NCBI GenBank assembly: GCA_013396525.1
Contig: VWYX01000284.1
Location: 682,001-746,000 of the forward strand
DNA length: 64,000 nucleotides
Source: Chaetorhynchus papuensis
Lineage: Eukaryota > Chordata > Aves > Passeriformes > Rhipiduridae
Reading direction: 5' to 3'
Shown here: one piece after another, positions 24,001-37,505 of the stretch
How positions within the stretch are numbered: position 1 is the first letter of the stretch
How the letters are laid out: the number at the start of each line of letters is the position of its first letter
Notes under the pieces: generated by a model
Databases searched by the model: none
What the model saw: only the letters and a program-made list of their open reading frames with translations
Told to the model about the DNA's origin: nothing
Translations under genes and position numbers: made by a program

Positions 24001-26522
24001 TGACAAATGGGAAACTGTCCATGTTGGGCATAATTTGCTCGGATGTGTGTTTTACCTAGACTTAATCCTTCTAGTACTGGCAAATTGAACTCACTATCCA
24101 AGCAATGGCAATTCCAGTAGACAATGTGTGTTATATTCCAGATCGCTATCTCGTAGTTTGTATGTCACTAGCCATGAGATTAAGTGCTCTGTAATGTGCA
24201 TATTACAGCTATTTTTTACTTCCTCTTGTGTTTTGTTTGATGTAAAGTAGAGATGAACAAAAGCAGATAATGGTTTTAGAGCCAATGTATTGCACATGTA
24301 CGTGCCTGGAAGCAGAAGCAAGAAAAATTTGGACCTAGAAATAAAGGGAAATTTTGGGCAGAGAGGAATAACTTCCTTGCAGATGTGATTCATTCTTCAC
24401 TTGAAATTTTTACATCAAAAAGCTCAACTTGAAGTTAAGGGTTTGTCGAGTAAATAATTGGGTGAAATTCTATATTCTTTATTATTCCAGGCATCCAAAT
24501 AGATGGTTGTATTGAGAACATCATAGTTGAAGCCCTTCTGTTCTTTAAGATCTGTGAAAAGTGAGGGTTACTGGCATATGTTTTCATGTTACCATGCTTT
24601 GTTTCCGTAAGTGGTGTGCCCTGGTGAACTGCAGCATCCTAAAGGCTGCTCAATAATACCCAGTATTCTTTCAAAATAGACAAATTCTGCTCAGTTTAGC
24701 TCCAGCAGGTTTTTTTAAAGCTCCTAACAGAGAGTTTCAGTGGCCCAGAGGTGCTCTGTGTTTGCTGTGCATGTGCCAGATGCACAACCCCATCTTCTTT
24801 TCCCTGCTGATCCATTGAAGTGTCACTTTGGTGGTGCACTTTAGGGTTGTATAGCAGCAGCTGAAAGAATTCTGCATCATTCTTATGCTTCTGAGGATGA
24901 GGACCTTCAATTTGTGCTTCATCCAGAACTATGTGTTTAAGAAAACCCAACAAAACAAAAACCAAACCCTCATTATTTCCTTTTGAAAATGAGCGCCTGT
25001 TTTGCAAACCCTCACTGAGAAGTTTTTGCTCCATGGATACCTGTCCTCTCCTTTATTCTGTGGGCAGCGACACACAGAAATTAGTTTTCACCTTTTTCAT
25101 TGAAATTTTCTCTATGCCTTAAGAGCAGCTGAGGGCCAGAAGGGTGAGCAGGGAGGTTACAGCTCTCTGGCAGAGCTGTCTGTGCTCAGGACACGTGGAG
25201 ACTCCGGTGCTGGCACTTGGTTTGCACATGTGCATGGAGGTGTCTGATCCTGCCAGTGTGTTGATCATACCCACATGGGACAGAGCTTATGAGCCCCATG
25301 CTCTGTTCTGCCGAAACATGAGGGTAAAAATCGGGCATCTCAAATGCTGTTGATTCTTCATCTCTTCAAATGATGCAATTTTCAGTACAGTCTTTTTACA
25401 GAACATTTACAATCAGGAAGGAATTTTTAGAGGTATTGAATTCACCCTGCTTTTTGAATTATGATTGTTCTCTAAAATGTGGCATTTTTATAAAGCTAAC
25501 TGGTGGCAAAATCGTAGGGTTATTTTTTAAGTTTAATACCAGCCTCTAACTTAGAAGTGCTTCCTTATGGACTATTTTCCTAGTGATGTATGTAGTTACA
25601 TGTCATGGCATGGCTTTTGATTTTGAATAGTTTTTTGGTTCTCTGAGATTTCTCATCTAAAGTTACTTTTATCCAGGGAAAATCAGCAATACCATTTTTT
25701 TTCCACTGAATGGAAATTAGTGGTGAATTAGTTTACATAAACTTTTACACACAACTTCAGTGAATATCCCTGAGACTCATGGATTGTAGGAAACCAAGCT
25801 TAAAGTGCATCTATTTTTAACATGAAGGAATTGGACATATTGAAATGGGGCATTTGGATTTATTGACCTAGAATATATCAAAATTATAATTTTGAAATGT
25901 CTGGTTTACATCCAGTTGTTTTGTATTGAACAAAAATACCTTTCATTTTCAGTCTGCTTTGAAACCTTATGTAAACCATGACTATTGATTCTTGTTCTTA
26001 TCTCCTCACCCTTGTTCAACCCCTATGGCCAGTTTCTCATGAAGAGAGATAAACATCTCAAAAATATATGATTTCATGCAAATTTCATAGAAGTTGCCAG
26101 ATGGGTGTAAAGGAGAGGTTTGGATTACCAGGGGGAAGGCTCAAACAAGAATGAATTTGGGTTAGCAGTTTTGTTTCCTATGAATTTTACTAAGTACAAC
26201 CTTACCTCAAAACCAGCCTAATTTGTGGTTCTTGCTTGGGAAGAAATGAGTAGATGTGAAAGGTACTGTGTACTGTGAGGTGAGATGAGAGGAGACATAG
26301 GTGGCTTTAGCTGGGAAAACTGTGGGAGAGGAAGTATATAAATCTGACAAAAATCAGGAACAGGAATCAGCATGGGAGTTTTTCATTTCTGTTGTTCTTC
26401 ATACCATTGCCGATCTGAAACTTAGTGAAAAGTTTCTTTATTTGCTTTATTTCCATGTTTTGATATAGCAAATACCAGTATTTTCCATGAAGCAAGCATT
26501 CCACTTCCAGAATCGAGTTGCA
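21070..26522. other. Intergenic, no gene seen
   Basis: No supported gene. The stretch at about 22100-22560 is strikingly AT-rich without being simple sequence, with several TTAATTA/TAATTAAA-type motifs, which is a composition often seen in conserved non-coding elements. Overlapping short frames at 23250-23797 are unrecognised. Confidence 0.5.
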
Positions 26523-26534
26523 ATATATATATAT

Positions 26535-26579
<45 letters not shown>

Positions 26580-26590
26580 TATATATATAT
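26523..26590. repeat. Compound (TA)n/(CA)n microsatellite
   Basis: Alternating AT and AC dinucleotide blocks form a nearly symmetrical TA-CA-TA-CA-TA pattern. Open frames on both strands across it (tyrosine/isoleucine/histidine/threonine repeats) are artefacts of the repeat. Confidence 0.95.
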
Positions 26591-29284
26591 TTGTCCAGTC
26601 CAAGTACTGAAAATCAGCCTTAAAAAAATTCTGATTTCATTGTTCTGGCCTCTTGGCACTTTAGTGTTGTGTTCAGATCTCAGAAGAACTGCCTTTGCAA
26701 ATTTAGGTGACAGTTCACTCCTTGGCAAATCAGATTTCAAAGAAAAAAGCTGTTTTTGCAGTCGCTTCGAATTTTAGTGTTTGATACCAGCTATGAACCA
26801 AATGTAGAAGTTTATTATGAAAATAGATAACTTGCAGTGGGAAGAATGAAAGACACACTTACCTGGTCTTCTTAATATTTCCAAGTGTTTCAAGTTGATT
26901 TATGGCCCTTTTTTTATCTCAACATGTTCAACAATCAGCAGGTTTACCATGTAATTCTCTGCTTTATCTTCTTTGTTTTTCTTTCTCACTGTTACAGTTC
27001 AACATAATGAGATGCAAGTTATCCTTTTATCTTCTTCTTACTTTTAAGTTAGCAAAAAATGAATGTGGTAAAAGTTTTGTTAGCAACTTGTAAATCTTTA
27101 ATGGCTGTAAAAGATGATGCTATCTACTGTTTACAGTTTTAAAGAAAATGGTCTAAGGAGTGTCTTCCAGCTATTAGATCAAATATAAATAATGGTGATG
27201 GGGCAGAATTTGGCAGAGTGAATAAAAGTGTGTACATGATTACCTAATTATATATGACTGTATAGGTATATTTACACCGTGGTATTAATGTTCTTTTTAT
27301 GTTTTAATCTCAAGTATATTATCCTTTAAGTTTTCACCAGTAATCTAAGGATTTTGAAAAAAGCTGACTTTAGAAGGTTTTCTTTTTGCTTATAATGTCA
27401 CTTCGTTATGTAGAAATCATACAAGTACAGCACAGTTCACTAGGAAAATGAGCTTAGTGTTCTCAGTTTAGTCCAAGTTGGACAACACATTATTTGGCAC
27501 AATCAAGTGGCCTCACTTTAAGAGTAGTATAAGACTGAATAAGCAGAGAGTTTTTATTATTTGAGTGAGCTGAACCGTATGCTTAGAACGATGAGAAACC
27601 CTTGTGCTTCATCCCACCTTCTTTCAATTACACTGATTTTATAAGCACTGGATTGACAGTAAAAAAGTGTCCCAGAGAAATTCTGTTTTTTCTTATTGTG
27701 TACAGATGAAAGGATGCATAGTTCTGCCTTTTATGTACTATGTTTGTGTAGACAAGAAATGTTTTTAGAAACATTGATAAAAATATTAGTGCATATTTTA
27801 AACAGAGGATGTATTTCAGAAATCCAATGTGAGATATTTTATATTCAACAACAAAAAATTTGTTATGTTGTCTACTGCTCTTGTGCCTTGCCTGTGGAAC
27901 AAAACCTACTTTTAAGCGAAAATGCCTTTTTCTTTGTCCAATCTTAATGGCTCCTTGGTAAAATGTTCACTTCTGTTGGGGTACAAGTCTTAAATTATGC
28001 ATTCAGTTCCTGTGAATTCTAATGTTTAGAAGGATGAGACTCATGCATTAAGAAAGAAGTCATTCCAGTCCATGGAAAGTGTGTCTTGTGCTGAAAGACT
28101 ATGACAGTCGTGAGCTTCCCAGTATGGAGGTCTTCAGAAAGAGTCTCGGTTACCAGTTGGAAAGAACTAGCTCAAAGACAGGATTTAGTCAAAGCATGAC
28201 AGAAGTCCTCAGTCTGGTGTGTCTGATGCTTTGCTCAGAGGTGTTGAGCACGGGGGCCTGAATTTGCAGACTATGATTGCAATAAAAGGATGGGATTATT
28301 AAATGGTGGCCTTGCAGTTGACTCATGGGTTGAAGAGGAGCTATAGAATTTCATTTCAAGAGGGAAATGAAAGAGACTGTGTTCTGTACACAGTTCTGTC
28401 TTGGACCTAAAGTTAAAATGCACAGGGCATTTTAGATGGCTTGAGCTTGAGCTGAGGTTAAATAAATAAACTGTGAAGTTAAGTGCAGTTATCAACTACT
28501 CAGTCAAACAAAAAATAAGGCAGCCTTTTTCATATACTTTTGGCCTTCTTGGAGGTGCCAGCGGAGGAACTTCAGTATTAAGGGTGTTGAAAATAGCTAG
28601 TAAAGCAGAAGCCAATGCTAATAAACAGTTTTGGAAGTACTATGAGTGGTTTAAGCATAGTCTGGATTATTGTTATTACTGTGTTAAATCACAGCAATCA
28701 AATGGCCAAGCATCGCTTTGAATGATTAAGTGGAACGGCCGTCAATGAAAAGCCTTCAGGCTGCAAAGCAGACACAGGGATGGGTGTGGTCATGGTCAGC
28801 TCTCCCAAACATTACTTTGGATGCTGTTGTAGATACAGGGCAGGGTGTTACATGATATTTTCAGGACCTGGCAGATTTTAGTTTGGTTTGGATGTTTTTT
28901 ATGTACCTTGGCAGGCATGCGTATCCCTGCAGCCATACAGCACTCTGCATTAATAGCTGAAGTAACACCTACTGGTGAGGCAGAGTCAATCAGCAACAGG
29001 CTGCTGTTGACTCATGACTGCAGTTGACTCATGATCCCATTGAGCTTTGAGGGTCACTTTTGTTCCCACCCTGAAAGCCAGTGCCGGTTCCTGTCATGAA
29101 TTTGAGTACCCATTGATTAAGAAAGTAGATGATGTGCTTTGTGGACAAATGAGCCAGGGCCTTTAAGGAAGATATGGCAGGGCCTTGTATTATTCCCATC
29201 AGTTAATTAAGTTTATTAAAATTATTTATTCATGTTTATAATAGTCTACACCCAGGGTTTTAGATAGATTGTACTAATAATAGA
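26591..29284. other. Intergenic, no gene seen
   Basis: No supported gene or recognised interspersed repeat. Perfect AP-1-type TGACTCA sites occur at 28319-28325, 29008-29014 and 29025-29031. Confidence 0.5.
29008..29031. promoter_or_regulatory. Paired AP-1 consensus sites
   Basis: Two perfect TGACTCA heptamers start 17 bases apart, each within 'gttgactcatga'. A 15-base word containing the second ('tgcagttgactcatg') also occurs near 28313, giving three AP-1-type sites in about 700 bases. The sequence is consistent with a Jun/Fos-responsive element, but no nearby promoter supports function. Confidence 0.3.
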
Positions 29285-29360
29285 GTTGCAGAACCACAGA
29301 ATCGAATCCTCTAAGTTGGAAAAGACTTTTAAGGTCATCAAGTCCAACCATTGAGCTCAG
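29285..29360 (-). mobile_element. CR1 LINE 3' end, antisense
   Basis: The order 'cacagaatc', 'aagttggaaaagac', 'aaggtcatcaagtccaacc' is the reverse complement of the conserved CR1 3' tail (a 'gttggacttgatgacctt' to 'gattctgtg' type order). The element's 3' end therefore lies at about 29285 and the copy reads to the right on the minus strand. It is truncated, as is usual for CR1. Confidence 0.8.
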
Positions 29361-32300
29361 TCTGGCATTGAGTCCAATACAAAGCTCAGTGTGTCAAAAT
29401 GATACATAAAGATCTCACAAAGGAAGTGATTTATTTCAAACTGCATTCGGACTTTATCATCTTCCCCGAAAATTTTTGTCTCTCCTGGAAGAGCCTGGAA
29501 AAACAGATGAGGCTTGAAATATGCCAGATCTGGGTATTGTCACATGAAGGTGGCACCACATGCCAGATAAAGGGATTTTTAGATCAGATTTAAAGAAACA
29601 ATAATGGAAGAGAGCATTTTGATCCTGGAAATCCTGGAATTTAGAAGGTAAAAAAGTGTCAGAAGCATTTCTGTGGTGTCATTTAAAACAGTCTTGACTG
29701 TTAAACTGGCTTGACAGGGAAGGAATGTTGCAGCATCTCTGAAGATAGGTATCTCAGTATGATCCACTTTAGTTTTACAAATATTAAGTAATTTAGCTTA
29801 TCATCCTATGCATGATGGTGATAGATGTGAGAATAGTTCATTCCTTTTTATATCTGTAATTTGTTGAAATGATTTGCCATCCTTTTCCAAGCTACTGCAC
29901 AGGAGCTCAGGCTGGTAAAAGCTATGAAATCTTCAGGCAAATACTAATTTGCTAATACTAATACTAAATACAAATGCTGATGGCACAATTTGATTTCTCC
30001 TGTGTGGGTACAGAAGATATGGCTGTGTTAAGCATATTCCACCATGCCTAAAGGAACCTTCTGTCTTGAGCTGCTTGGTAGTCCATACAATAACCAATTA
30101 AATTTGGATTCTAATATCTGGACCGATCTCAACAGTGCTTCAGTTTTATTGCCGTCTGAAAGGCACCAGAGAAGGTGGTGCTACTTTAAACAGTGTATTT
30201 AAAAATTTGATACATGTTGTTGTTCTTATGTTTTACTGTTTTCTTGTTCATCATCTATAGATTAAACTTCTCATCTTCATGCATGGTTGAACGAGTGGTT
30301 TTCACATGTTCACAGTCATGCATTTCTGCTGGCCTGTTTCATTCAGGTGATCATATCTTTGCCCCTTTAGCTGAAAATACAATGAGGGTGATGTTTATTT
30401 TCTTGTTTTGTGTGATTTCATAGATGAGAGGCTGGAAAACAGTCTTGCCATTTCAAGTAAGGATTAAACCAAAACTGGTCTATACCTTAACTCACAGCTC
30501 CTTTCAAAACGTTTCACATGTGAAGTGTATTGCCCTTTTTCCAACAATATCCCTGATTGCAGCAACAAGATCTGTAAACTGCAAATGCATTGGGAGAGAA
30601 GCAATAGCATCCAGCTTGCTGCAAGATCCTAGTAGAACAGATACTGGGCAGGCACAGTGGGAATATGTCTATATTTTGATAAATCTTTATCTACTGTATT
30701 TGGATTGCACTTTTGCTATAACAGAACGTCTCTCAGTAACATTTCCCTCACTATAATTTTGCTGAAACTATCACCTTGAGAGGCTCCAATGGAGCTTTTG
30801 GAGCTCTTTGTGAACTTTGATGTAAAGCTCTCCTGCAGTGAGAGATCAGAACTGCCATGTGTAAAAGCAGAGACTCCTTTGAGAACACTTTTGTAGGAAA
30901 CAGATGCTTTTCTGTCTCAAAAATTTTAAACAAAATTGTATTGAGTTAAATTTAGTATAGGACTTAGGTATTTCCTTGGGTGATGTCACCAGATTCTTTT
31001 TAGACTTACAGCCTCCCACAAAAACCCCATATCAACATTACTTGCAACTCATGGGCACAGTAAAGTGTAAAAGATTAAAAAAAAATAAATTCTCTTTGTT
31101 ACTAAATGGATGTTGTTATCAGGGAAACCTGAATTTCATACTTCAAGGGAGATCATTGTTTGCATTAATTAATAATATTCAGTTGGTAATATTATACTAC
31201 TCGTCAGAATAAAAAGAGAAAACTGGTTGGCAGGTTAAAAGACTCTATAGTATGAAAATTAGGCTTGACTGCAAGCATTTACATGTGTGAGAATTCCTAC
31301 AGGACTCCTTAAATTCAGTTGAATTACTTATGCATAAACCACAGTAAGTGTTTACAGTACCTGACCTTAAATCAAGCATTTTTTTTTTAACTATCTGTGG
31401 TATACCCTTTAACTACGTTGGGATTCGGCACTTCGTTTTAAAATGTGCCAAGCCACTGATGTTGTTTAAACTTCCTCCAGAGTTGGAAACAAATGCACTG
31501 ATTGATAAATTGAAACATTGCACAACAAAAAGTCTCCTTCTCCTTGTACTTCAGTGTATTTTCTGGAACTTTTTATCATATTAGATCTTTTGGGATTTTT
31601 TTGATTTAGCATGTTTCTCTTTGCTTTCTTAGCTTTATTCAGGCACTTCCCCTGTTAATCAATGAGCAAATAGTCAACGTTATATAACCACCAGAATGAA
31701 ATCACTTGCTCTTCCTAGCATCATTTGTACCCAGTTCTGTGAAAAGCCTATGATCAAGGACTTGTGTTGCATTGTAAATTCACTTCATTTACATGACATG
31801 AATTTATTTTGAGCAGTGTCCTTGAAGAAAACAGTAATTTCAACATAACCTGAATTTGTTGTGGGAATCCCATAGCAGTGACATTTCCTGAAAATTTGTA
31901 ATACTGAATTGGCTGTCTATAAAAGTTGAGCATGTTTTCCCTAAAGTCACAAAAAATTATGAATGCTATATTGGTTTCCTGCAGTCTGACTGTACTTAGT
32001 TTTTATTGCTTCCTGAGCCCATGAGAAAATCCATAATACATTTAAGACTGTTACTTTCATCATTCCAAGCCTTAGATGCCGGTGTGTTGGCTTCTGCTCT
32101 CTTTCTGGAGGTGATAAAAGGCTCAGTCCCATGAAGTGCTGCCCTTCTTCTGGTTCTGCTGATCGGTGTGAGGTTGGAGGGCACAGAAATTTCTAGTTGT
32201 TGTTCAGCTTTGGGACATAAGGATCCTTAATTGGATCATCAAATCTGAGCAGCTTTGTTGTGAGTACTGAAATTCCCATTATAGTTACTACGGCCAAGAT

Positions 32301-32467
32301 ATGCCTGGAAATATTCAGGGGTGTAGCAGAGGGTAACTCACTTCCATCTGTATGAGACAAGACTGTTAGCTGTGGGGAAGTAGTGGATGTAAGGAGGTCT
32401 TTAGTATGTTGAGATATTAAGACAGTTTAGAATACACATCAGGTAAAAATACAAAGTGCTTTTATAC
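29361..32467. other. Intergenic, no gene seen
   Basis: AT-rich sequence with short unrecognised frames (up to 110 codons at 30424-30756). The first 100 bases or so may continue the CR1 fragment, but I cannot align them confidently. Confidence 0.5.
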
Positions 32468-32538
32468 AGGAGCTGGACTTGATGGACTTGATCCTTGTGG
32501 GTCCCTTCCAACTTTGGTTTAACTATGGTTCTATGATA
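32468..32538 (+). mobile_element. CR1 LINE 3' end, sense
   Basis: The blocks 'gagctggacttgatgga', 'gatccttgtgggtcccttcc', 'aactttgg' and 'ggttctatgat' are the canonical avian CR1 3' terminus in sense orientation, ending near 32538. Only the terminal 70 bases are clear. Confidence 0.85.
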
Positions 32539-33185
32539 CACTGCCCCTCCATCCCCCAAAAATCCTCCCTTGCATTTGTAAATATAAGATTTTTTGAAAA
32601 GGGGCAATGGCACCAAAAAAACCCCAAGTCAACAACAAGGAAAAGCAGATTCAGAGTGTTGGTGAGCAATAGACAGGAGTTAAGTGTCCATTTATAAGCC
32701 ATTTCATCTGTTACTTTAGTACAGGCTCTTTTTATTTTGTTCTTTTGCTTTTAAGCCAACACTGAGACTTATCAAAAGATTGCTTTGGGGAAAAACCTCC
32801 TGGAGCATTTTTCTCATATACTGTAGCTTAAAAAGAATGTGTGAAATTCAAGATTGGAAAGTATTATACAAAAATAGTTTTTCCTTTTTTTTTTTTTAAA
32901 CACTTTTTTCCTCAAACCTACTTCTCTACCAAAGTCTTTTTTCCCACATGACTCCAAAGGAAAAATGACATCAAATGGTAAAATCCTGTTGTATGTTATT
33001 TCCAGAAGAATCCATGGAAATCTTGAATATTATTTTATCATTTGCACTGTAATGTTCCATTTTAACAAGGAGCAACATACTGAAGAGTATTCAGTTGCTG
33101 AATACTTGATGGTAAGCAAAAGCTGATGTTTCTGTGAATATTACAAAGTGCTTAGGAATTTGTAGCACCTCAGATCTCTTGTACA

Positions 33186-33480
33186 ATAATAGAACTTAGA
33201 AATGGAAAACTCTTGTTGTATCAGCTTGACCATCTCCCTGACCACCAGATTTTAGTCTTCATTGTGGTACTGATTTGCAAAATGTCATAAGCCATGTGGC
33301 TTCCCTCCCCAGGGAGAATACATGGTATTAAGGCAGCCTTGAATATTCCTTTCCTTGACTTCATCTTCTTGATCCTCTTTCATATCTCTTTGTTTTACTG
33401 AACAATTCCTAATGTTGCTTTGCCTTTAGCTATGTTGTTTCTCTTCCTCTCTTCTGTTTTCTACAAAAATCACCCAATTA
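33186..33480 (-). mobile_element. Possible old CR1 fragment, antisense
   Basis: 'gaacttagaaatggaaaac' followed by 'cttgaccatctccctgacc' and later 'cattcctaatgtt'-like wording loosely follows the antisense order of older CR1 subfamilies. Divergence is high and the alignment is from memory. Confidence 0.3.
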
Positions 33481-36400
33481 TTTATGCTGTTCTTTTTGGA
33501 ATTCCTTCCATATTATTGTATCTTTCTGGTACTTAGGAGCCATGGGCTTCTGTGTACTGTATGCTATAACGAACACGCTGGAAATCTCTAGTGGAGAAAC
33601 TGATGTTTATGTATGAAGGTACTGAGTTGTTTTGTGGCCCTACAAGGTAGACTCATGCAAAAAGCACAGCACAGGCCCTAAGTACAAGTTTGTATCAGAC
33701 TATTCATGAAAAAGTGAGGTTTCCCCCCCCCCATAAACTTAGTAGACTTTTTATTCTATGTTTTACTGAAGGTGGTGTTGGATAAAGCTGCCTATACTTT
33801 CTATGGATGTATCATAGATAAATTTGTTGAAAGCTTCATTCTAAAAATGGTATCATGCATATTAAGAGGACAACTGCACTATTTTGATTTAAGTTACAGG
33901 TACACACTAACAAGAGAAGAGGTCTGTGAATAACTGGTTGGTTTGGAGGGTTTTTTTGAAGTTTCTGACTTGAAGATAAAAGATTGGAAAATTTTTTTTT
34001 CAGACAAGCTCCAATGACTTATTCAGGTTTCTTTTTTTTTCTCCTAAAAAGAAGTGTTTCACTTAGTCTTCATATCAACTAACTTATTTTTTAAAATATA
34101 TTCAAGGAAGTTTATATGCAATGCTTCAGTGTGAAGTGAAAATTCGAAGGATTTTTAAAATATAAAAAATGCTGTAGTTATTTAATTTTTAGCCAAATTT
34201 TTCTGATAAATTCAGCAGAAATTTGACTGATGATGTATTTAACCTGTATTTACAGATTTCAAATGAAAATAATCTCACCTGAAAAGTTTTCTCAGTGTTA
34301 GCTCAAGTGACATTATGTAGATGAGGAATGTTTGAAGAGGGAGGCTGTAGGTCTTCAAGACGTCAATTATGAGCTGCACCCAACCTCTAGGAGTAGAAAT
34401 TGACTGTAATATATAGTACCCGTGAAGGCTCTTAGATCTTCCTGCAGGCAGACACTGGGTGGTTGTCTCCAGGAGTAGGACTCACTGCCATTCATATGAA
34501 AATGGTGGAAAATCTTGCCCTAAAGCTAACCTACCCCTGGAGTTTTGTCTATCTGTCACGGTGATCGAAGATAAAGGATTTGTTAATAGTCAGCTGGCTG
34601 GTCGTCTGTCTGGGAAATCAACACTACAGCACAACGAATCAGGCAGGCAAAAGACTGATTGCTATGGCATTGCTTCTCCCCAGGAAAAAGCCAAGAGCTA
34701 TGTCTACACAAAAAAGATCCTGGTTTTAATATATTATAGTCTGTTTAATCTCAAGGTACATGGTCCAAGTGGGTTTTTTTTTCTGAAAGCAAATTCTTAA
34801 AGACCCAACATTTCTGAAAAGCTTAATAGGATTGTGGGTTGCAGTGAATGGGAAGATATAGGCATGATGAAGAATAAATTGAAGCAATGGCATTTGTGTG
34901 GCCATAATTACTTAAGTTTTAGGTATTGTGCATATTTGGCTTAGAAGCCACTGAATTAATTTACCACCCTGACAAAGGCTGATAGGTAATTAGAAGGAGG
35001 GCAGGTTTGGCCACTGAAAAGCAAACTCATTTGTAGGATTTACTTCCTGGCAAGAAATATCTGTTCCAGCTGAAATGTGTCATTTGTGACTTCTTGACAT
35101 CATCTCTAAATGAAAACAATCAATTTTAAAAACCTTTGCAAGCTTTCCAAGAAAAATGCCCAGGATTTGGTAGGTGATTGAGAGAAGTCAGATATTTGGA
35201 GAAAATGAGCATTTTTCATCCAAAATTTTGGCTTCATCAAAATTATGCTTCCTACAGTAATGATCAAAGACATCATTTTAGATAGGTAGCTGCTTTTTAG
35301 ACAGCTTGTTATCCTACAAGCATATTCAGTTTGCTCTGTAATAATTTTTGGATTTTTTTTTTTTGTTCCCAAGGGGAACTTAAAACATTGTTATTAGAGT
35401 GCTGTTCACAGAGCTCTACATTGCTTCAAATTGACTAGCATCCCATTCCTCTTGATCTCCTTAATATCTCTATATGTAAGCTGGATTTGGTGTTTTGACA
35501 GCTCCTTGGTTCTAAGAGAATGTGTTTATTCCAACTCTGTGTGTATGGGGAGTGTGTGTGTGTATATTTATATGTACACTGGGATCATAAGAAGAAGAAG
35601 CAGCTGTGCTCCTTGGGAAATTTTAGTGATGCCACTGGATGTTTTTCCTGGTGTTCAAATTTGATAACTTTACATGAGAAACCTTTCATATGTCTTGGGC
35701 ATTTTCCAAATACGAATCAGAAGAAAGACCTAAAGAAATCATACTGAGGGCTACTGAGGGCTAATGCCTAGAGGCATGAATGCACAAGAACTTTGTAAGT
35801 TGTTTAAAACTTAATTAAAAAAACTCTGTGTGGACACTTGGTAAACGTTGCCTTTGTCATTGTTACCTCCTTATTAACTCCATTGTGTTACACGGCTACT
35901 ACATGTCACTATTAAGTCAGAATGACAAAAGGAAGACTTCAACAAGGTTTTTGTGAGTTCTGTGGGAATAGACCCTCCTCTTTCCCCAAGGTCAGAGCTG
36001 CCCCTTCTACCCCTGCTATTTTGTGGCATTTAGAAACTTAGCAGTGGATACCTTCCTGTAGGTTGGATTTGTCGTGTTAGTCGCAGTTAGCAGGGGGCAC
36101 ATTTACAGTGATGGAAACGGTTGTTTCACATTATCCACCCTGTGATGTATATGGTCCCTTAGGACAAAGCAAAGTTCACTGAATGAAGCCCTTTCTCTCA
36201 GTCACACTAAATGAAAAACAAATTTATTTGTTTTACACAATTCTTTAATGAATGAGTCAGCCATGCTTCCCATTTACTCAGCTACCATCACTCCACTTTC
36301 TGATACAAAAATCTGAGCATTTTTAAATTATGTGTGCAGTGGTCAGTGACTCACTGGTGACTTGGGGAGGCAATGCTGAGGCCCACTCTCAGCTTATTAG

Positions 36401-37189
36401 GCCATTAAAAGTGATACAGAATACCAATGAAGTCCAGTTTCTCCCATTCAAGCAGAAGAAGAAAGTTTGTAGCTGGTTGATTTTACAATAATCCATTTTG
36501 CACTCCTACTAAACTGTGTCTGCTTGATAAACAAGACTCTTGCTTTCCTCAGCTTTGTGAAAAGCCCTTTGGATTGTGTTTACAGAATGAAGGTTAAATA
36601 CTAAGAAAAAGGAAGCTGTATACATTTCCTCAAGCAGTTTATAATGATAAAGAAAATTATTAATAATGAATAGATGGGCCTTCTTGGAAGAAGAATTATG
36701 GTTTTCAGAAATATGACTTAAAGGTGCTGGGAAAAATCTGTCATCTTTTGTTAACAAAAAAGCAAAAAGCTATTAACTTTGGTCATTTGGAACATTTAGT
36801 TTTGGATCCAAAATTTTATGAAAAACAGTTACTTTAAAGCTGTAGTTTGTTCTAAAGCTGTCTTATGTCAGGTCTAGAAATAGCAATACTAACCATTAGG
36901 CCATGAGATGGGATGGGTTTTTTTCCTCTTTTAGGTGGGAATAGCTGAAGAACAGGGTGCCTCCCTTTTCTAACTTAATCTGAACTCAAAATAACTTTTG
37001 TCTTGTTATAACAGCTCTTTTCTGAGTCACTGTATGAAAAAGAGACTGGAAGTATTGGATATCATAGATCAAACACTTCAAAGCCAACTTTGACTTAGCT
37101 TTATGCATGCTTTAGAGTAGACTAATGTACAATAGTATCCAGGAAACTGAGCCAGTAATTCATAAGGGTCCAAAATGTTCTCCTTAGGA
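33481..37189. other. Intergenic, no gene seen
   Basis: No supported gene. Frames up to 113 codons (34459-34800) lack recognisable content. A C-run lies at about 33723-33732. Confidence 0.5.
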
Positions 37190-37505
37190 TGAATCATAGC
37201 AGCATAAATGATAGGACTGGAGAAGATCCTTTAGGTCATCCAATTCAAAACCTGTGTATCTTCCTTTTCAGTAATCCCCACTAGGATTTCATCTGCCCTA
37301 TCTCTGCAAACTTCCCAGATCCCTGACTCAGCCACCTCCCTGGGTAGTTTCTTCCATTGCCTAATTATTTAACCTGAACATCTTTAAACCTTACACCATC
37401 ATGCCTAGTGTGAACAATTTATGACTACAGAAAATGATTCTTTCTCCTCCCTTCTGCCATCATGCTCAAATATCATCTCTCCCTTTAAGTGTGTCATTGT
37501 TTGTT
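37190..37505 (-). mobile_element. Old CR1 LINE fragment, antisense
   Basis: The sequence starts with 'gaatcatagcagcataaatga', then 'aggactggagaagatcc' and 'aggtcatccaattc'. It continues through 'ccacctccctgggtagtttcttcc', 'ttaacctgaacatc' and 'cttctcc', which is the antisense order of an older CR1 3' region (tail, then the 'dressing' blocks further inside). The 3' end is at about 37190. Many substitutions mark it as ancient. Confidence 0.6.

Noticed and set aside
26367..26777. Open frames of 78-97 codons across the microsatellite
   Set aside because: Their bodies are translated TA/CA dinucleotide repeats.
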